NCBI GenBank assembly: GCA_015179045.1
Contig: WHUZ01000018.1
Coordinates: 620,001-684,000 of the forward strand
Length of the DNA: 64,000 nt
Origin: Kalaharituber pfeilii
Lineage: Eukaryota; Ascomycota; Pezizomycetes; Pezizales; Pezizaceae
Direction of reading: 5' to 3'
The notes under the pieces are model-generated. The model had not been told where the DNA came from, did not search any database, and worked only from the letters and a program-made list of their open reading frames with translations. Numbering within the stretch: the stretch's first letter is position 1; each line of letters starts with the position of its first letter. This document shows positions 1 to 10,834 of the stretch, piece by piece. Position numbers and translations under genes: made by a program.

Positions 1-2187
1 GACACGTGAAGCCTATGGTGTGATGAATATGTAGAATTTGTAACCCCCATACCATGAAGGCGAGGCTATCAACACACCACTAACTCTCATCATTGAAAGG
101 ATCAACTAAGATGGTAAGTGGTCATGATAAGTAACCATCCCCATCCATTCAAGTAGCTATATTGATCATGTCCATCATTACAATAGCCCACCTCAGTCCA
201 AACTCAAAGCGCAAAGGATCCTTCACATGCACATTATCGGTGGCATGATATGTTGTTTAAGGAGCATATGGTTGTCGATCACCCCAACAACGGAGGATTT
301 CGAAAATTGGGAATACCAGTCGTTGTGGTAACTGAGTAGCCTGTGGTCGTAGTGTGGGTGATTCCCGCACAGCAGCGCAATGTATGATAGAGAAATAGGA
401 AAGCACAAAGATATAGACGGTTGAGAATGGAGAGATTTTGGATGTAGGCATCGAAGGCTAGAAGGATGAGAAAAAAACGATGAGAGTTATACATACGGTG
501 TGCGCTATGTAAACTTAGATGCAACTTTTTTAAAAGATTTGAAGGCGAAAGAGAAAAGGCGCCACGGGTACTGTGACCATCAAAGCACTCTACATGGTTC
601 ATTCTATAGCTTATACAAGTAGAGTATATAGCAAATCAACTAATCCAATGACTTTCCGATTCAGTGCCATGTCATCAATGTCTCCTCCTCCTCCTCCTCC
701 TGTTCAATAGAAGCGATAGCCTCTCGTTATATGAGGTAATGTATGCACTGCAGACTCTATTTCCCCACCCAAAATCTGGAGACGTTGTCAGTAAGGGGAC
801 GGAAAGGTGGGATCTCTAGCTAGTGCGTAGACGTGGGGGAGAGTTAACCTTAAGTTACAAGGCGTAGAGTCCCGTAACATTTCATCATTCAAGGTGAGAA
901 GCAGGAATGAGAAGTTTTGTCAGAGAGTGGGGAAGGAAGGGTGCCGCCATCGTAAGCTGCCCTACTCTAGAGTGGCATTGTGATTGTTGGCTGGCAGCCT
1001 ACGTATATACTGGCTAGATGAAGACTCAAAAATGGTGCGATGAAATGAAACGGAATTGGTAGGAATAACTGAGCTGGATTGGAGTCGAATAATCTATAGC
1101 AGCATAAGCTCGTAATATCCAGAGTACTACCTATGACACACCATATGTACCATTTGTGTAGTAGTGCGCGTCAACCCCCCACGAAAAGAAAACAAGAGCT
1201 GGGACAGGAAAACTGGGAAATAGAACAAAGAAAAATAAAACAAAGAATGTCTGAGAAAAATTGCCAAATAATTAATAGGACAGCGAAACAACACCAGAAC
1301 ATATAACCAGCCCCCCTGACATGAGCCGGCACAAAGGAGTAAATGAAAGCTTTTACTGGATGGAAAGTATTTAAGTTTGGCTTGATGCCAACAGTCGAAT
1401 GCAATCTTCCCATAAAAGAGCAATTTAGAGTGGACACACGACCACACAAAGCAAGACTTAACACAAGGAAAAGAATAAAATTCTTTCATCTTTCATTTCA
1501 TTGCGATCTCCGTGGTCACTCCACCCCTAATGTTTAACACACGAAAACTTTAAAGGTATAATTGTAAAAAAAAAACTGAGTTTGTCTCTCACTCATATCT
1601 TTTTTTTTTTTTTTTTTTTTTTGAAGGGGGAGTTTGTCTGTTTATTCCTTTGTAGCTAGCTATCCCTTCCTGCTCCCTCCGATCGCCATGCCAAATCTAC
1701 AATGTCTCCAACCTAAAGGGATCGTCCTTGGTTTCTTTCCCCCACCGTCACGATAAATCCGCCCAGTACCAAGTCAAGGCCCTACTCCACTTTCCAACGG
1801 AGTATGCCCCAATAACCAAAGCAGAAAATCAGGAAGACATTAACCCCGATGCTCCCGCTATTTACCCATTCTCCCACATGCAGTTAAAGGAATAAATAAA
1901 CTATAGATGATAATGAGATACAAGAATCGAAAAAGAAAATAACTAGTGGCGATGCAGATGTACTAAAAAGTGCTGTGCAAGTTAAAATTCCCAATTGACA
2001 TACCCAAAATGAAATATCCTAACATAAACTTAAAACGCCGTAAGCCCCAAAGGTGAAAAGAAAAAGGAAAAAGAGAAAAAAAAGCTTATGATACAATCAC
2101 AAACCCAATCGCGCAATGGAAATTTATGAAACCCAATCAACCTATAAAAATAGCAAAGTACAAGCCGGTGCCAATCTATCAAGACCT
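1..2187. other. Gene-free left end of window
   Basis: No reading frame here has convincing coding character on either strand, and the longest (279-602 minus, 1127-1489 minus) show no family motif. The stretch holds a run of ten A at 1566-1575 and 23 T at 1600-1622, plus a (CTC)n-like tract near 680-700. The last few hundred bases (about 1870-2187) are A-rich and probably include the 3' untranslated region of the minus-strand gene that ends at 2188. Part of a gene lying further left cannot be excluded. Confidence 0.5.
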
Positions 2188-3054
2188 TTAAAAAGTGCTG
2201 ATCATTGATGCCGGTCTATGTATGAACTCATTCCCATCTAAGAATGCTGCATGATGTGACGATATAGGCGATGAATCAGGGTGCTTATCGTAAAAAGCAG
2301 TCGTTAATATCCGCTCCTTGCCCTTTATCGACGTGAAAGGTAACGAGAGTTGTGGTGGAGAGGGTGGGGTTGACTCCTCTTCGTCATCGTCTGATAGATC
2401 TTCCACTAGCAGAGGGGGCGATCCATGAGACGGTGTTCGCCTTAATGGATACATCCCATCCTCATCCTGATCTTCCAAGTCCTCGCCGCACTCGTCCACC
2501 TCGCTGACCCCAATAACGGTTTCAAAGTATGATGGTATTGACTTATGGGAAGACTTGCGTGTCATAGTGGGTATCGAGTAGTCAACATCCTCCATCTCTT
2601 CGTCAGAGTCCACCTCAGATTCTGAATCCGAATCCGAGTCGGCAGAATCTGAGTCGGAATAGTAGTCGGCAGCCAACCATCCTTGACCGTCAATTGTCTG
2701 ATCGGGCCAATCTCGTGACTCCTCTTCGTATTCTTCCTCCTCTTCCTCTGCTGCAATGCTGCCCTGTACAACTTCATTGAACCAGTGCTCCTGCTCCCGC
2801 TCGGCCTCTGCTAACGCAATCATGAGAGAGTCGAGAAGGTTAGCATGACCAACAAGCAACCGAAGGTTGTGGTCGTGTTGGGAAGCCTCCTTCTGAAGCT
2901 TTCCTCGTGCTCGCTGGGCGAGCTGGTAGGCTTGCGTGTAAGCCATCTTTTTCTCCTGGGCTTCTCGTAGCTTGGATGGATGGATGGAATAGGTCTGTGG
3001 ATAGTATGAGGACGATGTCCGTGATAGGGGATTGTATGGAGATATTGATGCCAT
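2188..3054 (-). CDS. Conserved-looking fungal protein with acidic tracts, unknown function
   Basis: This single-exon frame encodes 288 residues and I do not recognise a named family. Residues 28-60 are predicted helical and basic (KLREAQEKKMAY). Residues 64-96 form a regular amphipathic helix (NLRLLVGHANLLDSLM, then ALAEAEREQEHWF) that looks like the conserved core. Two acidic tracts follow: a run of E at about 103-112 and alternating S/D/E at about 133-158. The C-terminal third is rich in S, P and D and ends in STF. No signal peptide or membrane span is visible. The S/D tracts resemble casein-kinase-type phosphorylation regions, which is inference. The ATG at 3054 is the first in frame and follows a GC-rich promoter. 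The long open frame with biased composition and a regular helix supports a real gene. The function is unknown. Confidence 0.75.
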   Translation of the reverse strand: MASISPYNPLSRTSSSYYPQTYSIHPSKLREAQEKKMAYTQAYQLAQRARGKLQKEASQHDHNLRLLVGHANLLDSLMIALAEAEREQEHWFNEVVQGSIAAEEEEEEYEEESRDWPDQTIDGQGWLAADYYSDSDSADSDSDSESEVDSDEEMEDVDYSIPTMTRKSSHKSIPSYFETVIGVSEVDECGEDLEDQDEDGMYPLRRTPSHGSPPLLVEDLSDDDEEESTPPSPPQLSLPFTSIKGKERILTTAFYDKHPDSSPISSHHAAFLDGNEFIHRPASMISTF

Positions 3055-4440
3055 GTCGGAAGGGTGTGTGGAAGAATAGTTATATGCTGTGGAGAAAGAA
3101 GGTTATGAGTCAGTTTAGGTTTGAGCAATAGAATGAGACAGAATATCGTACCAGAAAGACTGGAAATTGTCTTGAGGCTCAGAGAAAAAAATATTTTACT
3201 AGGGGGGGTAGTTTTAATTGGAGAGCCTGCTGCAGCTATGACTCGTTGGTGGTGGCCGGCAACTGTGGTGGGAGTCGGCTTTGCTGGCTTGGGTGCTTGC
3301 TGCTGTCTCTCTGAGCTGCTGTGCTTGCGTGCGTTCTTGCGTGCTTCGATAGATGGGGGCAGCGTAACGGGGTGCTGGTGATCGTGATATAGCACTGGCG
3401 ATGGAGGGGGGTATGCTCGCGGACTGGAGGGGTGGGGAGGGAGTTGTTCTTATAATTGCAGTGCATAGCTGCCAGGCCTCGCTGAACGCACCGGTGGGTG
3501 TGGGTTGTGGGTGGTTGTGGTTGTGGGTGGGTGTGATTGCGTGTGGGTGGTGGGCGTGGGGCGTGGGCGTGGGCGTGGGCGTGGGCGTGGGCGTGGGCGT
3601 GGGCGTGGGCGTGGTGGGCGTGGTGTGCATGGGCGTGGGCGGAGTGCCGTGGCCGGGCGGACGGCTTAGCAAATCAAGGAGCACGGCGATGGCAGCCCCG
3701 GCCAGCAGGCACTAGTGCGAACGACTCACCTGCCCCAGCATAACCAAGCGGCGGTGCGGGCGCTGAGGGATGCGCCCAGGGCCGTCGGCTGCCCCTGCTC
3801 CGTTGATCTCCTAGTCACCACAGCACCGACGGCCTTTTGGATCCGCATTCCCAGGCCAGCTGCGAAGCGCACATACGTATGCACCCACGATGCACGTCCC
3901 CACGCCCACACCGAGAGCTGGAGGACTGAGGCCCCCCCGTAGGTAGTGTAAGTAGTGTGAGCGGGTGCCAGCGACACACCCACACCCCCCCCCCCCCAGG
4001 CGCCCAACTTTGAAAGGGCGCGCTCAGCAGGCACAACACCAATCTGCCCCTCCGCCCATCCGCAGGAAGCAGAATGTGCCCGCTCACCCACACCAACCCA
4101 CCACAGTCATCCATCCAGTAAGCCAGCGTCCCACTGGCCTCAGGGATCCGTCGCGGCGGCCTGACCATTACTGTACCTTTAATGCGCCGCTGGACGCTGC
4201 ATTTTTCTGCATCGCGGAGTTTAGGAGCGTTTGGCATCCCCCCGACGCATTTCTCAGCTCAGACGGACACCCAAAATCGGGCCACCAGTGGTCCCGTTGC
4301 CGCATAGCCAATCTCAAAGCCTGCTGCAAATCATTGCTCGATTTCCCGATGTACTCTACTTAGGATAGACACTGCTAGGGATCTCTGGCTGTTCGCTGGC
4401 ACTCGCCCACAACCAGGCGCCGATCACTCACCACAGCGAG
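3055..4440. promoter_or_regulatory. GC-rich promoter/leader region of the 2188-3054 gene
   Basis: The bases upstream of the minus-strand start at 3054 are clearly richer in GC than the desert beyond about 4.4 kb. They carry GT-rich runs (3484-3550), a GGGCGT minisatellite (3551-3615) and a run of 13 C at 3985-3997. Frames here on both strands (for example 3214-3684 minus and 3726-4091 minus) translate to simple repeats and are not genes. Similar GC-rich blocks lie upstream of eIF4G, ISA2 and the Con7-like gene in this window, so a promoter or 5' leader is the likely reading. Confidence 0.5.
3551..3615. repeat. GGGCGT hexanucleotide minisatellite
   Basis: About ten near-perfect head-to-tail copies of GGGCGT are visible, with looser GT/GGGTG repeats on the left (3484-3550) and imperfect copies on the right up to about 3650. 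The plus strand has regularly spaced G triplets, so it could form G-quadruplexes. It lies about 500 bp upstream of the start codon of the 2188-3054 gene. Confidence 0.9.
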
Positions 4441-7380
4441 AATTAACAAAAAAATAATAATAAATAAATAAATAAATAAATAATTTAAAAAAAATAAACG
4501 TACGGCGTAGTGAGGAGAATCTTGGATGTAGATCATCCACATCCCGCATTTTCACTCAGGCTGGGGACGCCTCCTTCGCTCTCGATCTGTGCAGGTGACC
4601 AACCAACAAAAGCGTCTCACTGGTCTGGGTCTTTTCCAGCCAACAAACCAGTCGTGATCTCCAAACAACGAGACAAGAACGACAAATTTACCCCTTTGTC
4701 CTTTCGTACAATCGCTCAACTCACTGTCCACAGTACCAAGCTCTTAGTCTCGTAACCAGGCTACCGAACTCTTGTCTTTTATTGAGCCTAGACTCGTTTA
4801 CAATTGATATCGCTCGCTTGCGAAGAGGCTGAAATTGAGGATGAGTCTGGGCTCAAGGGTGTGCACGCAGCATCCGGTGTTGCAAGTGAAGTATGCATGT
4901 ACACATCAATCGCAGACCACCAATTGACTTTTCCGGTCCCAGCAAGTCCAGGCAGTCATTCCCCCCACAAACTGGACAATGATTGCCATTTCGAGGCCCA
5001 GCCCACTTGGATCCGTCCTTAGCCCAACCGGCCACACGAATGGCCTGCAAGGCTATCGATATGCGATAGGGATAACCTTACTGCTCAATCCTGTGTGGCT
5101 GACCCGGCTGGACTTGTATGTGCTGCTTACTTGTCATGATTACAGACAGCACCACCTACCTTTGCTCTTATAATCGAAGCCGCTTGTATATACTGAAAGT
5201 GGAGAAAAGGTTGGTGCGCATGCTACAACCCGAGATCGCCCATGATCACCCCCGCTCATCGCCAGTTTCGCATGAACACAACTCTTGCCTTAATGAGATC
5301 TTGAGGTATACTTACCCATCACACTCCGCGGATGAGCGGTTGCACACTGTTTGCCGGTGTTCTCGGTCCGGGAACTAGCAATTGGTGAACTTCCGAACTC
5401 AGTGCAGTTTAGCCATTTCTGTGCGACGGAGCCGATTCTCCCAGTCGAGATGTTGCTCTAGTAGTAGGGCTGGCTCACTCTTACAAATGCACTGCAAGTA
5501 AAATATCCAATTTCTTTTCTCTTTGCTGAAAGATTTTCATACCCTGCAAACTACAAGTAAAAGCGCAAAATAAAATAAATGAGTTTCGGGAGGGTGAGCA
5601 GTTTACATCCCAAATCAGGGCAAATTGAATCATGATTACTAGTACTCTGGCTGATTACTGCCGTTTCAACTACCATTTGAGAATCTAAAATCATTCTGTG
5701 GTAGCCATGCACCATAAAGGTCGTCTAATGAGCAATTGGAAGCTTGTATGAGTGATTCAGCTTCATACATGCATTGACTGTTTGACTGCTTGAGTCAAAG
5801 TATGCGCGACAACACGTACTTGCAAATAGGGAAATGCCAAACTTTTCGCTTCCGTTTCAAATTAAGTAAGCAAGTACTGTAATGAGGAAACGCAACTCAG
5901 ATAGATGGCAGCATATGTCAGCAATTATAAATTCAAGCTTGAGTTGATGCCCAGTGACGTCAATGGTATATGTTTTCCACTTTGCGATCCTTTTCACTCG
6001 ATGAGTTCCAGTCATTTCGATGAGGGTCTACTGACATGCCAATGTAGGTCATTTCTCCAATGTACAGCGCCTAGTAAGCTTTATTCGATGTGCTAGAAAT
6101 TGTGTGAGGCCGGTAAGTCAATCACACAGGCATAACGGGTAAGCATACTTCAACTGATAAACGTACAGCTGGGTGGCGGGACCTCATAGTTGCCAGGCTG
6201 TCAATAATTGCTTTGGTTTTTTTCCCTGTTGTTTGACCTTCAATCAAATCATTTTCCTAATACAGGGCCCTCGGAATGCTTTGTCACCATTACTCCGTGA
6301 CCCCTGCCTCGGATCGGAACCGGAGTAATTTGACCACAGCAATATGATATCTTGCTTTACATTCAATGGGGCTTTTACAACTTTCGCTACACATAAGAAA
6401 GGATACCATCATCGTAACCAATGGATTGAGCTAATATCTTGCTCCGAGAATTGCATTTAATACGCACAACCATTTATGCGCAGCAAAGTCCAATAGCGTC
6501 AATGCAAGCGACTTTACATCGCCTCAATACAAGTATTGTCTCCCTGGTATATCGAACGCTCACGTTAATTTGACGAAGGCACACTTTTTACCAGACAACG
6601 CACCCAGCCTGACGAAAGCGTACTTCAGAGGCGGTAGGAGATTTCGGCTAGCAAACTTAATCTGGCTTATCGGGAAGTTATCATACCCCTTAATGCATTA
6701 AGTAAGCTCGCACCATTGCCTCATTTAGGAAGCAACCGGCATTACTGTTGATTTGTAATTGTGCAGTATATCATAGAATCTTGAAAAGAGTAAGCCATTG
6801 ATGTTGGACAATGTTCAGAACTTGAATTATGGAAATGGATCGTAAAATTTTTAAATTTGAAAAATAATCGAAGCCGGATAATTCGGGTACTATAAGTCCC
6901 TTACACACGTCGGATGCTTGCATCGGAGGTTCTAACGCTCCGTTATTTCGACACGTTCCGATGCATTCCAATCGACATAGCTAGTCTGGCCATGATCCTG
7001 CTTGTGTAGGTATACGTAAGGGACGTATTAGAAGTTATGAAGTTGTGTCACCTTGAATCCTAGGATGATTATTGTCTTTCCTGCGTAAACCCCACTATCC
7101 CCATTCCAAACCCATGAGAATTGGATATGGCCCATGCAGACCTAGTTCACACACTTGATTACGATACTTGTGCCAAGCATAAGCTCATACGGCAGCTTTA
7201 GTGTGTGTGGATGCTGTCGGCAGGATAAATCGGATCTGAAAACCTCCGAACACAAAGAATATCGGGAAGTGATTCTATGCAAGTATTGTTTTGGATCAGA
7301 CACTAAGAGTAGATGCCGATTTGGCGCCGGCGGTGATGCCCGTCCCAGTGCTACTGGGCCCGATGAACTAAAGTTTTGCA

Positions 7381-7464
7381 TACTAGCCAGTAAAATATGT
7401 ATTCGGACAGGGGTACCAATGCACATTATGCGCTATGTCCGAATACATATTTTACTAGCTAGTA
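7381..7464. repeat. Near-perfect hairpin, 29-bp arms
   Basis: The left arm is 7381-7409 and the right arm is 7436-7464. They are reverse complements at 28 of 29 positions, the single mismatch being a C/T transition. The loop is 26 nt. The inner arm end reads GTATTCGGACA on the plus strand, which resembles inner terminal-repeat sequence of Tc1/mariner-type elements (remembered, not searched). The arms start and end with TA. This may be a solo miniature element or the two ends left after an internal deletion. Confidence 0.8.
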
Positions 7465-8898
7465 CCACACTTGCTACTTGCTGGATCCTCTTGCACATTC
7501 TCCCACTTAGCATGCCGAAATCTTGAAAGACTACCGTGCTCTCAATTCCTAAAATAACATCACCTTAAATGGCAGTATTTTGTCTAAACATCTTACCTGA
7601 ATTGGTCAATTCTATACCCTGTATCAACTTCCTGGATACTGCTCATTAGGCTACCTAATAGTCGACTCTGAGCAAGCCCACAGGTCTTTGATGTGGAATT
7701 CTCTCATGAGACATGTTCGGCCGGCATCTACAGCTCTTCTCTGATTCCGGCTTAGGGCGAGATAGACGCCATGTTGCGCCGCTGGAGCTTCAGATATTGT
7801 TAGCTCTTGCGCATACGCTCTTGTAAAAGATACAGTCGCTACCCCACATTCCACATGGCTCTAGGAGCACTGCTTATTTTGTATACCTTATTGGGATAAA
7901 GTTTTCGGATTCTGAATATAGCGTGCTGCGACACTCAATTGCATCTAAGCTTTTACTCAGTCTGACAGGTATACCCAAATTGAAATCTCACGCATCCCGA
8001 ACCTCGTTTCAGGTGCTTCGCCATTTCGCGTGGCTACGATATACTAAATCACTAGTTCACTCACCGTGTCTCGCTTGTGTCGGCCGCTGTGTGAAGGTTG
8101 CAGAGAGTGCAAGTTCTATTATTAACACATGGATACTTGCAACGTCGGCAATTAACTCGATGCGGTAAATATTTATCCATATTTTTGTAGTAAAATTCAA
8201 GAAGTATCATTGCGCTAGGAGCTTGCTCGCACTTCAGACATACAGGCGGTAATTTTCGACGCCGTTCGTCAATGGCAATATCATGCAATCCAGATGTATG
8301 GGGTATTTTTAGAGCTTACGTCCAAGCCTCGGCCAAGAACCTTCAATTCCTGATTAGGTAAACATAAGCCTTTCTCATGGGATCCCTGCGTTAAAGTTAA
8401 CAGTTGGGCATATGCATATGCACATATTCCTCGAGGTGTAGTATTCACATTCGCAGAGCTTCGTGTAATCGAAGAAATGGAAAATATGATATGCTTCACA
8501 TATTCCATGGTATGGTGAAGGCTAGAAGCCCTATCCCATTTGAGTAAGCATGAGCTCATTGAGTATATTGTTGTGCTTGCGAACAAAGTGGCTCCTGCGG
8601 CCATTCGATGAATAACTGTTGATTTTGTTTATTTGCTTAGACATTTGAGGGAAATAGGAAGGAGGGGTGACATTGTAGTGGCACTGAAAGGTGGGGTATA
8701 CGTCGGCTTATTGGTTGGCCGCGTGATTCATCAACACTCCATATTAAGCCTAACTATCTTGACTTTAGTTTCAATGTCTGCATACACATATCATACTCGC
8801 ATATAGCGTTGAATTGTGCGGTATAATTACTAACATATGACTCAATGGCTTAAGCCATTGGACCTGAATGTTTGCGAGTGAATGCCAACTTGCATCTC

Positions 8899-8939
8899 TG
8901 TGTGTGTGTGTGTGTGTGTGTGTGTAGGTGTGTGTGTGT
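8899..8939. repeat. (TG)n microsatellite
   Basis: An uninterrupted TG run covers 8899-8925, followed by a short AG break and a further TG run to about 8939. Frames reading through it give only repeated TH or CV residues and are not genes. Confidence 0.9.
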
Positions 8940-10514
8940 TTGCATGTGTGCGTGTGTTGTTCGCTTGGTACCAATGTGAGGGTCTTCTGACCATTGCGCT
9001 AGGAACAGCTTGTCACTGCGGGGCCCCGGCAGGGTTAGAGGTTGACTCAACTGTATCGAGTACGTACATAGCTAAGTAGAGTTCAGCACTGTACATAGTC
9101 CTGGCCAAACGTTGAAGAACGGGAGCTCGGTTCTGCACCCCACCCACCCACCTCCGCTCCCCGCCCCGCAGAATCTAGGCCCGAAAATTCGCGGAGCGGG
9201 GGAGGGGAAGGGCAAAAAAAAAAGCTGTGAGAAATTAAATTCGAATATCGGCGAAAAATCGGCGAAAATTGATCCCGACGGGTTGGTAGAGATGACGAGG
9301 TGGCGTATGTCGAGGTCAGAAATCAATATACGATATCACTTTCCTCCAAAATAACTGTATGTTTACATGGCGATGTGGCAGCATTCCTGTTTCCGTCACT
9401 CGTTTCCTCCGGGTCTCAGACTGTGGCCTCGTCTCCTCAGCCTGTGCTGTCTCTGGAAACGATAGTCTGATCATGGAAACAAATACTCCGCAGCATGTAG
9501 TTCCAAGACACAGGGCGGCCCGGCACATCCTCGGCCAAATATCGAAGCGGGGCCAAGGTATCTCCGGCCTCCGCTCTCTAGCTTTTGGCGCTAAACCTGA
9601 AGTTCTAATGCACTGTGTTACATGCAAAGCTCCTTTCATTCCCAGACTAATATTTATTCCAAGACACTCTAGTCTCTGTTTCAACTGTACACTAACCAAT
9701 AACCGTCCAACCAAGCAACCATCACAGGTCTGAGCACGGACCTCTATGTACCAAGCATTCGGCCCGTCCCATACTGGCGGAACGGACACGGCGATTCCCT
9801 AGGGGATTCCACGGAGTCCCCGCGCAGATCAATTTGGAATCGGCAACTTAGTTTTGCTTTGACCGCTTTACGTTTTGGTTCGGCAGCTCTGGAGCCAGAA
9901 TCACGGGCAAGGGAATTGATGAAACCAATACGATGGATTAGCAATGGCAAATGGACTTGTTGATATTACGGATTTGGATAGGGAGTGGATTGTGGTCTAG
10001 GCGGAGCAGGAGAGCACAAGGACCTCCTCAAAAGCAAGAGGAGTAATGCCAAACTGAGCAAAACATTGCGGTAAAAGTTGCCACCCCCATAACCCCCCTC
10101 AAGTAAGGCCCAATTTGATTTGCTTTGGCCTTCGCATTGAGACATGATTCTGGAATTGAGATCTTCTCCGCGCTCCTTGGTGCACGGGAGTGGCGTGGGG
10201 GCGTCGTCACCTAGGTTACAATTCGAACCCCTTTCGGTTGTTCACGATGCGTTTTAGCTTGAGAAGTTCCAGGGGAATGGGGATCATGGAAGCTCTGGAT
10301 TGGTGGATCTTTATAACGACATGTTTTAATTTCGGAATTTGAATATTCTGAAATCTTTCTAAGACCGTGCACATGGCTATGGCTCTGGAACCCTCTTCCT
10401 GTTTCTGTTGGCTTCGTGATGGATGTAGAAGCCTCTGTAAGGAAATCGACTTGAGATCTTTGGGATCTGGGATTAAGTACTTTGCTTTGTAAAACTTGCG
10501 TAATTAACGTAATG

Positions 10515-10834
10515 TACAGTACCGTAGGCAAGAGTCTCCGGGACTATGCAGTATGAGGAAAACCGAGACATGCATCCGAGTGGAAGCTCCTTGCACCTCT
10601 TTTTTCAGTACTGTTCGAAAAATCAATATAAAATCCATACATGAGCTAATAAATTGCAAAAAAAATAATAGACCCCATGAATAGGCAGCATAGAATCCAA
10701 ACCCCTTCTCAGAATTAAAAAAGGAGTACTTTGTGTTTTCTCAAGGGGGGTCCTCTCAGATGCATGTCTCGTGACTCCAAGGCTCGCTTTTCCTTATACT
10801 GCATAGTCCCGAAGACTTTTGCCTACGCACTGTA
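10515..10834. mobile_element. MITE-like element, long terminal inverted repeats and TA flanks
   Basis: The element body is 10517-10832 (316 bp), bounded by TA at 10515-10516 and 10833-10834. The left end starts CAGTACCGTAGGCAAGAG. The right end, read on the minus strand, starts CAGTGCGTAGGCAAAAG. The match continues inward for about 50 bp (through GGGACTATGCAGTAT) and then weakly to about 10580 and 10755. Most differences between arms are G/A or C/T transitions. The AT-rich middle has no open frame. TA target duplication with CAGT-type ends is typical of the Tc1/mariner/pogo superfamily (family knowledge). It is non-autonomous, since no transposase is encoded. The exact family is unknown. Confidence 0.75.

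Noticed and set aside
3401..3715. Frames of repeated VGVG or AWAW residues
   Set aside because: Translation of the GGGCGT minisatellite only.
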